In this document: positions 1 through 5,915 of the stretch, piece by piece | Numbering within the stretch: position 1 is the stretch's first letter | Layout: each line of letters opens with the position of its first letter | Assembly (NCBI GenBank): GCA_001897035.1 | Contig: MKRS01000641.1 | Coordinates: 1 to 5,915 of the forward strand | Origin: Bacteroidales bacterium 45-6 | Lineage (GTDB): Bacteria > Bacteroidota > Bacteroidia > Bacteroidales > Dysgonomonadaceae | Length of the DNA stretch: 5,915 nucleotides | Reading direction: 5' to 3' | Translations under genes and position numbers: made by a program | Notes under the pieces: model-generated | Seen by the model: only the letters and a program-made list of their open reading frames with translations | Database searches by the model: none | What the model was told of the DNA's origin: nothing

Positions 1-11
1 CAATTTCTTTT

Positions 12-19
12 TATATTTG
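12..19 (+). promoter_or_regulatory. Putative Bacteroidota -7 box for dnaX
   Basis: TATATTTG matches the Bacteroidota primary-sigma -7 consensus TAnnTTTG exactly. Transcription would begin a few bases downstream, near 24-27, leaving a leader of about 20 nt before the ATG at 46. The partner -33 TTTG element would lie before the start of the window, so it cannot be checked. An 8-bp degenerate motif can occur by chance in AT-rich DNA, but its placement is right. Confidence 0.5.
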
Positions 20-45
20 TCCTTCGCTAAAATAACGAATTGTTC

Positions 46-1812
46 ATGGACAACTATTTGGTCTCAGCTCGAAAATACCGTCCTGCCACTTTTCGGTCGG
101 TTGTTGGTCAGAAATCCCTTACCACAACACTGAAAAATGCCATCTCTGCAAATAAATTGGCTCACGCCTATTTGTTTTGCGGGCCTCGTGGAGTGGGGAA
201 GACCACCTGCGCGCGTATTTTTGCCAAAACCATCAACTGTCTGGACCCAACATCTGAGGGAGAAGCCTGCAACCGCTGCGAATCATGCGTTGCGATGAAC
301 GAGCAACGTTCGTTCAACATTCACGAACTCGATGCTGCCTCCAACAACTCTGTGGACGACATCCGCAGCTTGATCGAGCAAGTCAGGATTCCTCCCCAGA
401 TAGGAAAGTACAAGGTGTATATCATCGATGAGGTGCACATGCTTTCCACGGCTGCATTCAACGCTTTTCTGAAAACGCTGGAGGAACCGCCTCACCACGC
501 CATATTCATCCTGGCAACCACCGAGAAACACAAAGTGCTTCCAACAATCTTGTCCAGGTGCCAGATCTACGATTTTTCGAGGATAAGCCTTTCCGACACG
601 GTGGACCACCTTCGGCATGTAGCCGAACAGGAAAACGTGCAAGCCGAAGATGAGGCCTTGAATGTGATTGCCCAAAAAGCGGACGGGGGGATGCGCGACG
701 CCTTATCCATTTTCGACCAGGTGGTGAGCTTCACGGGAGGCAACATCACCTACAAAGCCGTGATCGAGAATCTAAATGTGCTTGATTATGAATATTATTT
801 CAGGCTGACGGAAAATATTTTGTCGCAAGACGTGGTGGAAAGCTGGCTCACGCTCAACGAAGTGCTCAGTAAAGGCTTCGACGGGCAAAGTTTTCTCACA
901 GGATTGGCTTCTCATTTCCGCGACCTGCTTCTATGTAAGGATCAACGCACAGCCCAGCTTTTTGAAGTGGGATCGTCCATTCGCGACCGTTATATCCAGT
1001 TGGCGCAGCTCTGCGAAACCAGTTTCCTCTATAAGGCCATCGAGTGGGTAAATGATTGCGATATGAAGTACCGGCTCAGCCGAAACAAAAGGTTGTTGAT
1101 GGATTTGCTTTTCGTCTATTTATGCCAAGCAGTCTCGCCAAAGGAAAGTGGCGATGAAAAAAAAATAATTAAGCCCATTACGGATAATATAGCCGATCCA
1201 AATCCCGTTGTAGTGAGTGAGCCGAAGGTTTCCAATCAGGCATATTCTTCACCTCGGGTAGCGCCAAGCCCAGCTCCTCAACAGCAGAACAATAGGGCTT
1301 ACGCCGACAAGGGGCAAGCGGATGCGCCAAAAACACAAACGAATAAAAAAAGTGTCTCTTTAGGGGGAATAGGGATTTCCCTGTCTTCCTTAGGGCAATC
1401 GAAAGAAGAAAAAACAGAAGAGAAAGAACTCATCACGGGTGACGAGCGGCAGCCTGTCACACAGCAGCAATTGGAGGTAGAATGGGCGAGCTGCATGAAG
1501 GAGCTCGATGAAGAAGAGGTGCTTCTGTTCCAAACTATGAATCAATGTGTACCTGTTTTGCTTTCAGCATCCGAATTTGAAGTGGTGGTGAACAATCCGG
1601 GTCAGAAAGATAGGCTTGAGGAGAAAGCCACGGGTATTTTGTCAGCCTTGCGTTTGAAAATGAAAAATTTCGCTATCCGGATGCAGGTGCGAGTGAGCGA
1701 GAACAACGAGAAAAAGCTTGCATTCACGTCCGATGAAAAATTCAGGCTGATGGTGGAACAAAATCCGGAATTATTAAGATTGAAAGAAAAATTTAACTTG
1801 GATTTGGACTGA
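46..1812 (+). CDS. dnaX: DNA polymerase III subunit gamma/tau (clamp loader ATPase)
   Basis: This is the ATPase subunit of the clamp-loader complex that places the beta sliding clamp on primed DNA; the long tau form also tethers the polymerase core. The 588-residue protein has all expected motifs in order: Walker A GPRGVGKT at residues 46-53, four zinc-ligand cysteines (65, 75, 78, 81), Walker B with DEVH at 128-131, sensor 1 ATTE at 157-160, the SRC arginine-finger motif at 170-172, and sensor 2 GGMRDAL at 214-220. A helical collar domain follows to about residue 365. Residues 366-475 are a low-complexity linker rich in P, Q, K and S, and 476-588 form a second folded C-terminal domain, presumably the tau-specific part. 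The ATG at 46 gives M-D-N-Y followed by V-S-A-R-K-Y-R-P, the usual start for the phylum; an in-frame TTG at 40 is less likely and lies close to the expected transcript start. An A9 run at 1157-1165 sits at the core/linker junction. Confidence 0.97.
   Translation: MDNYLVSARKYRPATFRSVVGQKSLTTTLKNAISANKLAHAYLFCGPRGVGKTTCARIFAKTINCLDPTSEGEACNRCESCVAMNEQRSFNIHELDAASNNSVDDIRSLIEQVRIPPQIGKYKVYIIDEVHMLSTAAFNAFLKTLEEPPHHAIFILATTEKHKVLPTILSRCQIYDFSRISLSDTVDHLRHVAEQENVQAEDEALNVIAQKADGGMRDALSIFDQVVSFTGGNITYKAVIENLNVLDYEYYFRLTENILSQDVVESWLTLNEVLSKGFDGQSFLTGLASHFRDLLLCKDQRTAQLFEVGSSIRDRYIQLAQLCETSFLYKAIEWVNDCDMKYRLSRNKRLLMDLLFVYLCQAVSPKESGDEKKIIKPITDNIADPNPVVVSEPKVSNQAYSSPRVAPSPAPQQQNNRAYADKGQADAPKTQTNKKSVSLGGIGISLSSLGQSKEEKTEEKELITGDERQPVTQQQLEVEWASCMKELDEEEVLLFQTMNQCVPVLLSASEFEVVVNNPGQKDRLEEKATGILSALRLKMKNFAIRMQVRVSENNEKKLAFTSDEKFRLMVEQNPELLRLKEKFNLDLD
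1157..1172 (+). other. A9 slippage site in dnaX with stops in both other frames
   Basis: Nine consecutive adenines (1157-1165) are followed directly by TAATTAA. In frame this reads GAA AAA AAA ATA ATT AAG, giving E371, K372, K373, I374, I375, K376. One added A, or a -1 ribosomal shift, gives AAT AAT TAA with the stop at 1170-1172 and a 375-residue product. One lost A, or a +1 shift, gives TAA at 1166-1168 and a 373-residue product. Either product would keep the whole ATPase and collar core and lack the linker and tau domain, i.e. a gamma-like subunit. AAGGA at 1141-1145 lies 11 nt upstream, a spacing similar to the stimulatory Shine-Dalgarno-like element of E. coli dnaX. The sequence is observed; that slippage actually happens is inferred. 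Confidence 0.55.
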
Positions 1813-1927
1813 TTTTTTAGGTAAGGTTTTGCTCAAACATTGACATTCGGCTGCTTGTTGGGATGAATTTTCGTGCCAAAACGGGGCATAGTAGATTGAT
1901 TTTGTATGAGTAAGGCCGCTATAAGAG

Positions 1928-1945
1928 TTTTTTTTAGTAATTTTG
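1928..1945 (+). promoter_or_regulatory. Putative promoter for the ugd-led polysaccharide operon
   Basis: TAATTTTG at 1938-1945 matches the Bacteroidota -7 consensus TAnnTTTG and is followed by C, as is common in that phylum. It is preceded by eight consecutive T residues at 1928-1935. Transcription would start near 1950, leaving a leader of about 60 nt before ugd. The nearest upstream TTTG (1901-1904) is 33 nt away, too far for the usual roughly 19-21 nt spacing, so the -33 element is missing or degenerate. Confidence 0.5.
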
Positions 1946-1979
1946 CAGTGCTTTCACAAACAAGGGCATTTAAGCTCGA

Positions 1980-2002
1980 CAAGAAAGTTCTTGCAATTCT
2001 TG
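1980..2002 (+). repeat. CAAGAA/TTCTTG half-site cluster in the ugd leader
   Basis: CAAGAA (1980-1985) and TTCTTG (1988-1993) form a perfect 14-bp inverted repeat with a 2-bp centre. TTCTTG recurs at 1997-2002, so the two direct copies are 9 bp apart. The cluster ends 7 bp before the ugd ATG. In RNA, CAAGAA could pair with either TTCTTG copy, giving two mutually exclusive small hairpins. It could be an operator or leader element, or simply chance in AT-rich DNA. Confidence 0.35.
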
Positions 2003-2009
2003 GATATAT

Positions 2010-3338
2010 ATGAAGATAGCAATTGTTGGTACAGGATATGTTGGTTTGGTTACAGGGACTTGCTTTGCCGAAATGGGTACGGAAGTTCATTGTATCGATA
2101 TCAACCACGAGAAAATCGAAAAGTTGAAGAAGGGAATCATCCCTATTTATGAACCCGGTCTTGAAGAAATGGTGCTTCGCAACCACCAAGCAGGGCGACT
2201 TCAGTTTTCGACTGATTTGCCGGCTGTATTGAATGACGTGGAAGTCGTTTTTTCGGCCGTGGGCACTCCTCCCGACGAGGACGGAAGTGCTGACCTCAGT
2301 TATGTTCTGGGCGTTGCAAAAACCATCGGGCAACATATTAACAAATACATCCTGGTTGTGACCAAAAGCACCGTACCTGTGGGGACGGCCAAGATGATAA
2401 AGGCAGCCATCAGCGAAGAACTTGAAAAACGCGGGGTGGACATTCCTTTTGATGTCGCTTCTAACCCGGAATTTCTCAAAGAAGGCGCAGCCATAGATGA
2501 CTTCATGCACCCCGACCGTGTGGTGGTGGGCGTGGATTCCCAGCGGGCAAAAGAATTGATGGACAGGCTTTACAAGCCTTTCATCCTGAATAATTACCGG
2601 ATGATCTTCACCGATATTCCTTCTGCCGAAATGATAAAGTATGCTGCGAATGCCATGTTGGCCACCCGAATCAGTTTCATGAACGACATCGCCAACTTGT
2701 GCGAGATAGTAGGTGCCGATCCCACGATGGTGAGAAAAGGAATTGGCTCAGACGCGCGCATTGGAACAAAGTTCCTGTATCCGGGATGTGGTTACGGCGG
2801 ATCCTGTTTCCCGAAGGATGTGAAGGCTTTGATAAAAACTGCTGAGACTAATGGATACCAAATGCAGGTGCTCAAAGCCGTGGAAGAAGTCAACAATTAT
2901 CAGAAACAAATTCTCTATCAAAAGATTAAAGCCTATTTTGGAGATTTGTCGGGGAAAACGATTGCCTTGTGGGGTTTAGCCTTCAAACCCAAGACCGATG
3001 ACATGCGGGAAGCTCCAGCTTTAGAACTGATTACAGCCTTGCTCAAAGAAGGAGCAAAGGTTCGAGCCTACGATCCGGTGGCCATTCACGAAGCCAAGCG
3101 CATATTGGGAGATTCAATCTATTATGCCAATGATGCCTACGATGCTACTGTTGATGCGGATGCGTTGGTACTGCTCACAGAATGGAATGAATTTCGCTTG
3201 CCTTCCTGGACGGCCTTAAAGAAGCTGTTGAAGAATCCTGTCTTGTTTGATGGTAGAAATATTTACAATAAATTTGAGCTGGAAGAGGCCGGATTTGACT
3301 ACTTTTACATTGGAGGTGGTACCTCAAAGCCGATTTGA
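2010..3338 (+). CDS. ugd: UDP-glucose 6-dehydrogenase
   Basis: This cytoplasmic enzyme oxidises UDP-glucose to UDP-glucuronate in two NAD+-dependent steps, supplying acidic sugar for capsule or exopolysaccharide. At 442 residues it has normal length and all three family domains. The N-terminal Rossmann domain opens with the dinucleotide loop GTGYVG at residues 7-12, followed by VGTPPDEDG near 84-92, STVPVGT at 120-126 and NPEFLKEG at 152-159. The central dimerisation domain carries conserved K210 and N214. The nucleophilic cysteine is C266 within GGSCFPKD (263-270), with D270 also conserved. The C-terminal UDP-binding domain has the GLAFKPKTDDMRE motif at 322-334 and FDGRN at 413-417. No catalytic residue is missing. 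The ATG at 2010 places the Rossmann beta strand at the very N-terminus, as expected, and there is no clear Shine-Dalgarno. Ugd and UDP-N-acetylmannosamine dehydrogenases are related; the overall pattern favours Ugd. It heads the polysaccharide gene run and is followed 45 nt later by the export lipoprotein gene. Confidence 0.95.
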   Translation: MKIAIVGTGYVGLVTGTCFAEMGTEVHCIDINHEKIEKLKKGIIPIYEPGLEEMVLRNHQAGRLQFSTDLPAVLNDVEVVFSAVGTPPDEDGSADLSYVLGVAKTIGQHINKYILVVTKSTVPVGTAKMIKAAISEELEKRGVDIPFDVASNPEFLKEGAAIDDFMHPDRVVVGVDSQRAKELMDRLYKPFILNNYRMIFTDIPSAEMIKYAANAMLATRISFMNDIANLCEIVGADPTMVRKGIGSDARIGTKFLYPGCGYGGSCFPKDVKALIKTAETNGYQMQVLKAVEEVNNYQKQILYQKIKAYFGDLSGKTIALWGLAFKPKTDDMREAPALELITALLKEGAKVRAYDPVAIHEAKRILGDSIYYANDAYDATVDADALVLLTEWNEFRLPSWTALKKLLKNPVLFDGRNIYNKFELEEAGFDYFYIGGGTSKPI

Positions 3339-3383
3339 AACATAAACTGATTACAAAAAATCAAACAAAAAAGAAGTTATACA

Positions 3384-4202
3384 ATGAAACCCATTTTTCG
3401 TTTTTATTTTACGGCCATCCTGATGATTCTTTTAGCTTCGTCGTGTACGGGTTATAAGAAAATTCCTTACATAAAGGATGCGGCCAATCTTGAACAAACA
3501 GAACTTGCAAAAACAGCACTGAATTACGAGGCGAAAGTCATGCCCAATGACATCCTGCTAATTACAGTGAACACCCTCACTCCGGAAGCGGCAAAGGACT
3601 TTAACTTGCCGTTGATCCCCCAGTCTTCCAAGAATATCACGCCTACCGATGTTACTTCCGTCACAGAAACGTATGGATCGTTGCAAAACTACATTGTCGA
3701 TAAGGACGGATGTATCAACTTCCCGATACTCGGCAAGACAAAAGTGGGAGGGCTCACAAAAGCACAAGTGGAAAAATTGATCCACGATGCCATCTATCCC
3801 GCCTACACAAAAGAAAATCCGATCGTCACCATGCGATTCCTCAACTATCGCGTGACCGTATTGGGGGAAGTAAACAAGCCTGGAATTTATACCTCCGAGA
3901 ATGCGAGGATGACCATCTTTGATGCCCTTGCTTCGGCAGAAGACCTCACCATTTATGGAAAACGGGACAAAATACTCTTGGTGCGTTTGGATCAAAATGG
4001 AGAGAAACACATTTATCCGGTGAACCTCCAAGACCGAACCCTCTTGTTGAACAACGATCTCTATTATCTTCAACAAAACGACATGGTGTATGTTGAACCA
4101 AACAGGACCAAGGGCACCAATTCCCAGTTCGGGTCTTTTGAAGGGGTCGCCTTGTCGGGAATCTCCCTGTTGATTTCGATAATCTACTTAATAAAGAAAT
4201 AA
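3384..4202 (+). CDS. Wza-like polysaccharide export lipoprotein
   Basis: This is an outer-membrane polysaccharide export (OPX) protein predicted to form the exit channel for capsule or exopolysaccharide. The 272-residue product begins with a lipoprotein signal peptide: basic K2 and R6, a hydrophobic stretch at 7-18, and the lipobox L-A-S-S-C with lipidated C21. Residues about 48-150 match the polysaccharide export domain, including the P-N-D motif near 54-56 and a D-K-D-G-C-I-N-F-P strand near 106-114. Residues about 155-237 are an SLBB-type domain with VLGEVNKPGIYT (159-170), ending in the D-M-V-Y-V-E-P segment. A hydrophobic helix at 254-270, capped by two lysines, closes the protein; in E. 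coli Wza the C-terminal helices form the outer-membrane barrel. It is shorter than E. coli Wza, with one clear SLBB domain, as is common in Bacteroidota. There is no terminator in the 45-nt gap after ugd. A-G-A-A-G about 9 nt before the ATG is at best a weak ribosome-binding site. Confidence 0.92.
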   Translation: MKPIFRFYFTAILMILLASSCTGYKKIPYIKDAANLEQTELAKTALNYEAKVMPNDILLITVNTLTPEAAKDFNLPLIPQSSKNITPTDVTSVTETYGSLQNYIVDKDGCINFPILGKTKVGGLTKAQVEKLIHDAIYPAYTKENPIVTMRFLNYRVTVLGEVNKPGIYTSENARMTIFDALASAEDLTIYGKRDKILLVRLDQNGEKHIYPVNLQDRTLLLNNDLYYLQQNDMVYVEPNRTKGTNSQFGSFEGVALSGISLLISIIYLIKK

Positions 4203-4208
4203 AGGCTA

Positions 4209-4406
4209 ATGAGCCAACATAATCTTAAGTATGGAGACAATCAAGTGAATTCGCAGAAAAAATCTAAGCCCGGCAAACAAGAGGAAGTCTCTGGTATGAG
4301 GAAGTTCATCTCGACTCACAACCGTTTCGAAACCGGAATTATCTGCGGCCTGCTTTTACCTGGCATTTCTGCATTAGTTTCCGTAGCATCAATATTTATC
4401 CGATAA
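4209..4406 (+). CDS. Small predicted membrane protein of unknown function
   Basis: I do not recognise this 65-residue protein. Residues 1-42 are hydrophilic and rich in K, Q, N and S (net basic). Residues 43-64 form one hydrophobic segment beginning G-I-I-C-G and ending with R65, consistent with a single membrane helix and an N-terminal tail on the cytoplasmic side by the positive-inside rule. It starts 6 nt after the wza-like stop, with A-A-G-G 3 nt before the ATG, and ends 22 nt before the wzc-like gene, so it fits the gap exactly; this spacing is the main reason to call it. An internal ATG at 4296 (residue 30) would give a 36-residue form. The hydrophobic segment resembles the C-terminal helix of the upstream Wza-like protein (7 of 19 residues identical). 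It could instead be a chance ORF in a spacer, as no homology can be tested here. Confidence 0.5.
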   Translation: MSQHNLKYGDNQVNSQKKSKPGKQEEVSGMRKFISTHNRFETGIICGLLLPGISALVSVASIFIR

Positions 4407-4428
4407 CACAACGAAAAAAGCAAATGAT

Positions 4429-5915
4429 ATGAGTAATCTTTCAGATAAAATGGAGAAAAAAGACGTATATGACGAGCAGGAAGAAGGTATCGATATCCGG
4501 GAAATACTTCTCTACTATTCACGCTATTGGAAGTGGTTTATTGCTTCTGTATTTGTATTTATGCTATTAGGGGTGATAGTGTATCTGAGTTGGCAGCGCA
4601 GCTATGAGGTTTCGACATCAGTTTTGATTAAGGAAGAGGGGAACAAAGCCTCGGCAAACAGCGCTATTGGCAATCTTGAAGACTTAGGTTTGCTGAGTAC
4701 AACCAATAATATTGACAATGAAATTGCCGTTTTTTCCTCTCCCAACCTAATTAGGCAGACTGTTGACTCACTTGGCTTGTTTACCTCTTATTTTCAGAAG
4801 GGCTTGTTCCGGCAAACCGAAGTGTACAAGCAATGCCCCTACACGGTGGAATTGGAGGGGGTAAGTCCCCACAAACTAAAGGGCGGCATAAAAATAGAAA
4901 TTTCGCAGACTTCCAAAGGTTCGGCGTTTGTGAGCGGAACGTACCAGATTGAAAAGAAAAAATATGACTTTCCGGAAGGAGAGTACAAGTTGCCCTGTGC
5001 CATAAAAATACCTTCTGACAAAGGGCGTATCATCATTGACCTCAGATCGGCAAACGAAGATTACCCGTTATTGCCTTTGGGCGACGATTATATTGTCCAA
5101 GTGGTCAACACCCAGGCGGAGGTGGAAGCAGTAGCTGCGCAGATTGCTGTTGAGTCCACCAGCAAAACATCTTCCGTGCTCAATATCAGTCTCCACTCGG
5201 GCAATGCCTCCAAATCGGTGGACATACTTAGCCAGCTTGTAAAAATATACAACAGCAACAATGTTAAGGAAAGCAACGAAATTGCTTACAATACCTCCCG
5301 GTTTGTCAATGACCGACTACTGGACATATCTTCAGAACTTAAATCAATTGAGAACAAGGTGGTTAGCTTTAAGAAGGAACAAGGAATCACGGACGTAGGT
5401 GCAGAAACAAAAGTGTTTCTGGAACAAAATGCTGACATAGAGAAAAAGAGGGTGGAAGCGGAAACCCAACTGAAGCTTGTTCAATTGATTGAAGATTATA
5501 TCAATAAGACTGAAAACCGCAATAAGTTGATCCCGAACTTAGGTGTTTCCGATGAAGGTTTAGCATCTGTCATTGGCGAATATAACACCATGTTACTCTC
5601 TTACGATCGGATTGAAAGAAGTTCGAGTGAGGACAATCCGGTGAGAACAAGAGCCTTGGCGAGCCTTAAGAATATGCGGCAAAACATTCAGTCGGCTATT
5701 CTGAATGTCAAGAAAGCGATGAATATCAACAAAAAGGATTTGGACAGCCAGGCAAGCTTGCTCACATCGCGCAAAGGTTCGATTCCTCAACAAGAATATG
5801 GCTTGACAGAAATTCTTCGCCAGCAACAAGTCATCCAGGCTATTTACATCTTCTTGATGCAAACGCGCGAACAATCCAACATCACATTGGCAGCTACCTC
5901 TGCCAAAGCCAAGGT
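4429..5915 (+). CDS. Wzc-type polysaccharide co-polymerase / tyrosine kinase, N-terminal part (runs off window)
   Basis: The reading frame is open from the ATG at 4429 to the window end: 495 codons plus two bases, no stop. The protein is the periplasmic chain-length part of a Wzz/Wzc-family inner-membrane protein, which sets polysaccharide length and contacts the outer-membrane exporter. Residues 1-34 are a charged cytoplasmic tail with IDIREILLYYSRYWKW at 21-36, typical of a Wzz domain. Residues 37-54 are the first membrane helix. A periplasmic alpha/beta domain follows (about 58-255), including NNIDNEIAVFSSPNLI at 93-108, then long coiled-coil-like helices (about 280-470). The stretch LGVSDEGLASVIGEYNTM at 371-388 and the following N-P-V are typical of Bacteroidota Wzc-like proteins. 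The segment IPQQEYGLTEILRQQQ at 452-467 matches the start of the GNVR-type region that leads to the second membrane helix. Any C-terminal BY-kinase domain with Walker motifs and tyrosine cluster would lie beyond the window. An alternative start is the ATG at 4450. A two-codon ATG ATA TGA at 4424-4432 overlaps the start. Confidence 0.9.
   Translation, partial: MSNLSDKMEKKDVYDEQEEGIDIREILLYYSRYWKWFIASVFVFMLLGVIVYLSWQRSYEVSTSVLIKEEGNKASANSAIGNLEDLGLLSTTNNIDNEIAVFSSPNLIRQTVDSLGLFTSYFQKGLFRQTEVYKQCPYTVELEGVSPHKLKGGIKIEISQTSKGSAFVSGTYQIEKKKYDFPEGEYKLPCAIKIPSDKGRIIIDLRSANEDYPLLPLGDDYIVQVVNTQAEVEAVAAQIAVESTSKTSSVLNISLHSGNASKSVDILSQLVKIYNSNNVKESNEIAYNTSRFVNDRLLDISSELKSIENKVVSFKKEQGITDVGAETKVFLEQNADIEKKRVEAETQLKLVQLIEDYINKTENRNKLIPNLGVSDEGLASVIGEYNTMLLSYDRIERSSSEDNPVRTRALASLKNMRQNIQSAILNVKKAMNINKKDLDSQASLLTSRKGSIPQQEYGLTEILRQQQVIQAIYIFLMQTREQSNITLAATSAKAK

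Larger units (their letters stand above)
1813..2009. other. Intergenic spacer between dnaX and ugd
   Basis: This 197-bp stretch has no convincing gene on either strand. It contains a T6 run immediately after the dnaX stop (1813-1818) without a credible hairpin before it, a T8 tract (1928-1935), a TAATTTTG box (1938-1945), and a CAAGAA/TTCTTG repeat cluster (1980-2002). A weak 4-bp stem, TGCC/GGCA, occurs around 1874-1888 and has no U-tract, so it is not called a terminator. The spacer appears to separate a housekeeping gene from a polysaccharide operon. Confidence 0.7.

Noticed and set aside
40..45. TTG at 40 as the dnaX start
   Set aside because: It adds only M-F before the ATG at 46, which gives the usual N-terminus, and lies close to the predicted transcript start.
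283..675. 130-codon reverse-strand ORF inside dnaX
   Set aside because: It is antisense to the most conserved part of DnaX, where codon constraint alone can keep the opposite strand open.
1345..1351. Second adenine run (A7) in the dnaX linker as another slippage site
   Set aside because: It is shorter, and only the +1 frame stops soon (TAG at 1361-1363); the -1 frame stays open to about 1440. It lies well inside the linker, so the A9 run is the better candidate.
1370..1382. AGGG-ATTT-CCCT hairpin in the dnaX linker
   Set aside because: It has only four or five pairs, sits inside coding sequence and is too far from the A9 run to act as its stimulator.
1763..1818. Intrinsic terminator at the end of dnaX (AAATCC pairing with GGATTT, then T6)
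   Set aside because: The 6-bp AT-rich stem would enclose a loop of more than 30 nt, too weak for a terminator; termination here cannot be called from sequence.
1943..2152. Short forward ORF from a TTG overlapping the start of ugd in another frame
   Set aside because: Its start codon falls inside the predicted -7 promoter box, and two thirds of it overlaps ugd out of frame.
1833..2510. 225-codon reverse-strand ORF across the dnaX-ugd spacer and the start of ugd
   Set aside because: About three quarters of it is antisense to the well-supported ugd gene, the translation shows no recognisable domain, and the spacer part carries the forward promoter elements.
3558..4076. 172-codon reverse-strand ORF inside the export lipoprotein gene
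   Set aside because: It lies wholly antisense to a convincing lipoprotein gene and its translation has no family features.

Overview
The window looks like chromosomal DNA from a member of the Bacteroidota. Three things point there: the sequence style of the DnaX protein (N-terminus close to the V-S-A-R-K-Y-R-P type seen in that phylum), two TAnnTTTG-type -7 promoter boxes in place of sigma70 hexamers, and starts with little or no Shine-Dalgarno sequence. The export lipoprotein and chain-length protein are also of the Bacteroidota type. I cannot place it below phylum from sequence alone. All convincing genes are on the + strand.

Layout. Positions 46-1812 hold a complete dnaX, the gamma/tau clamp-loader subunit of DNA polymerase III, with a TATATTTG box just upstream. 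A 197-bp spacer follows (1813-2009), holding a T8 tract, a TAATTTTG promoter-like box and a cluster of CAAGAA/TTCTTG half-sites. After the spacer comes a same-strand run of surface-polysaccharide genes. They are ugd (UDP-glucose 6-dehydrogenase, 2010-3338), a Wza-like outer-membrane export lipoprotein (3384-4202), an unrecognised 65-residue small membrane protein (4209-4406), and the first 495 codons of a Wzc-type chain-length/co-polymerase protein (4429 to the window end, running off the edge).

How the genes fit together. dnaX is a housekeeping replication gene and appears to be the neighbour at the edge of a capsule or exopolysaccharide locus. Ugd would supply UDP-glucuronate as a sugar precursor. 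The Wza-like lipoprotein and the Wzc-like inner-membrane protein would form the envelope-spanning export path and control chain length. The spacing of 45, 6 and 22 nt, with no visible terminator between genes, suggests one transcript from the promoter near 1940.

Two points stand out. First, dnaX carries an uninterrupted A9 run just after the clamp-loader core, and both alternative reading frames hit a stop within a few bases of it. This arrangement suits production of a short gamma-like form by slippage, as known for Thermus thermophilus (A9, transcriptional) and Escherichia coli (-1 ribosomal frameshift). Second, a small membrane-protein ORF exactly fills the gap between the wza-like and wzc-like genes, and its hydrophobic helix resembles the C-terminal helix of the Wza-like protein. 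No RNA genes, CRISPR arrays, insertion sequences or attachment sites were seen.
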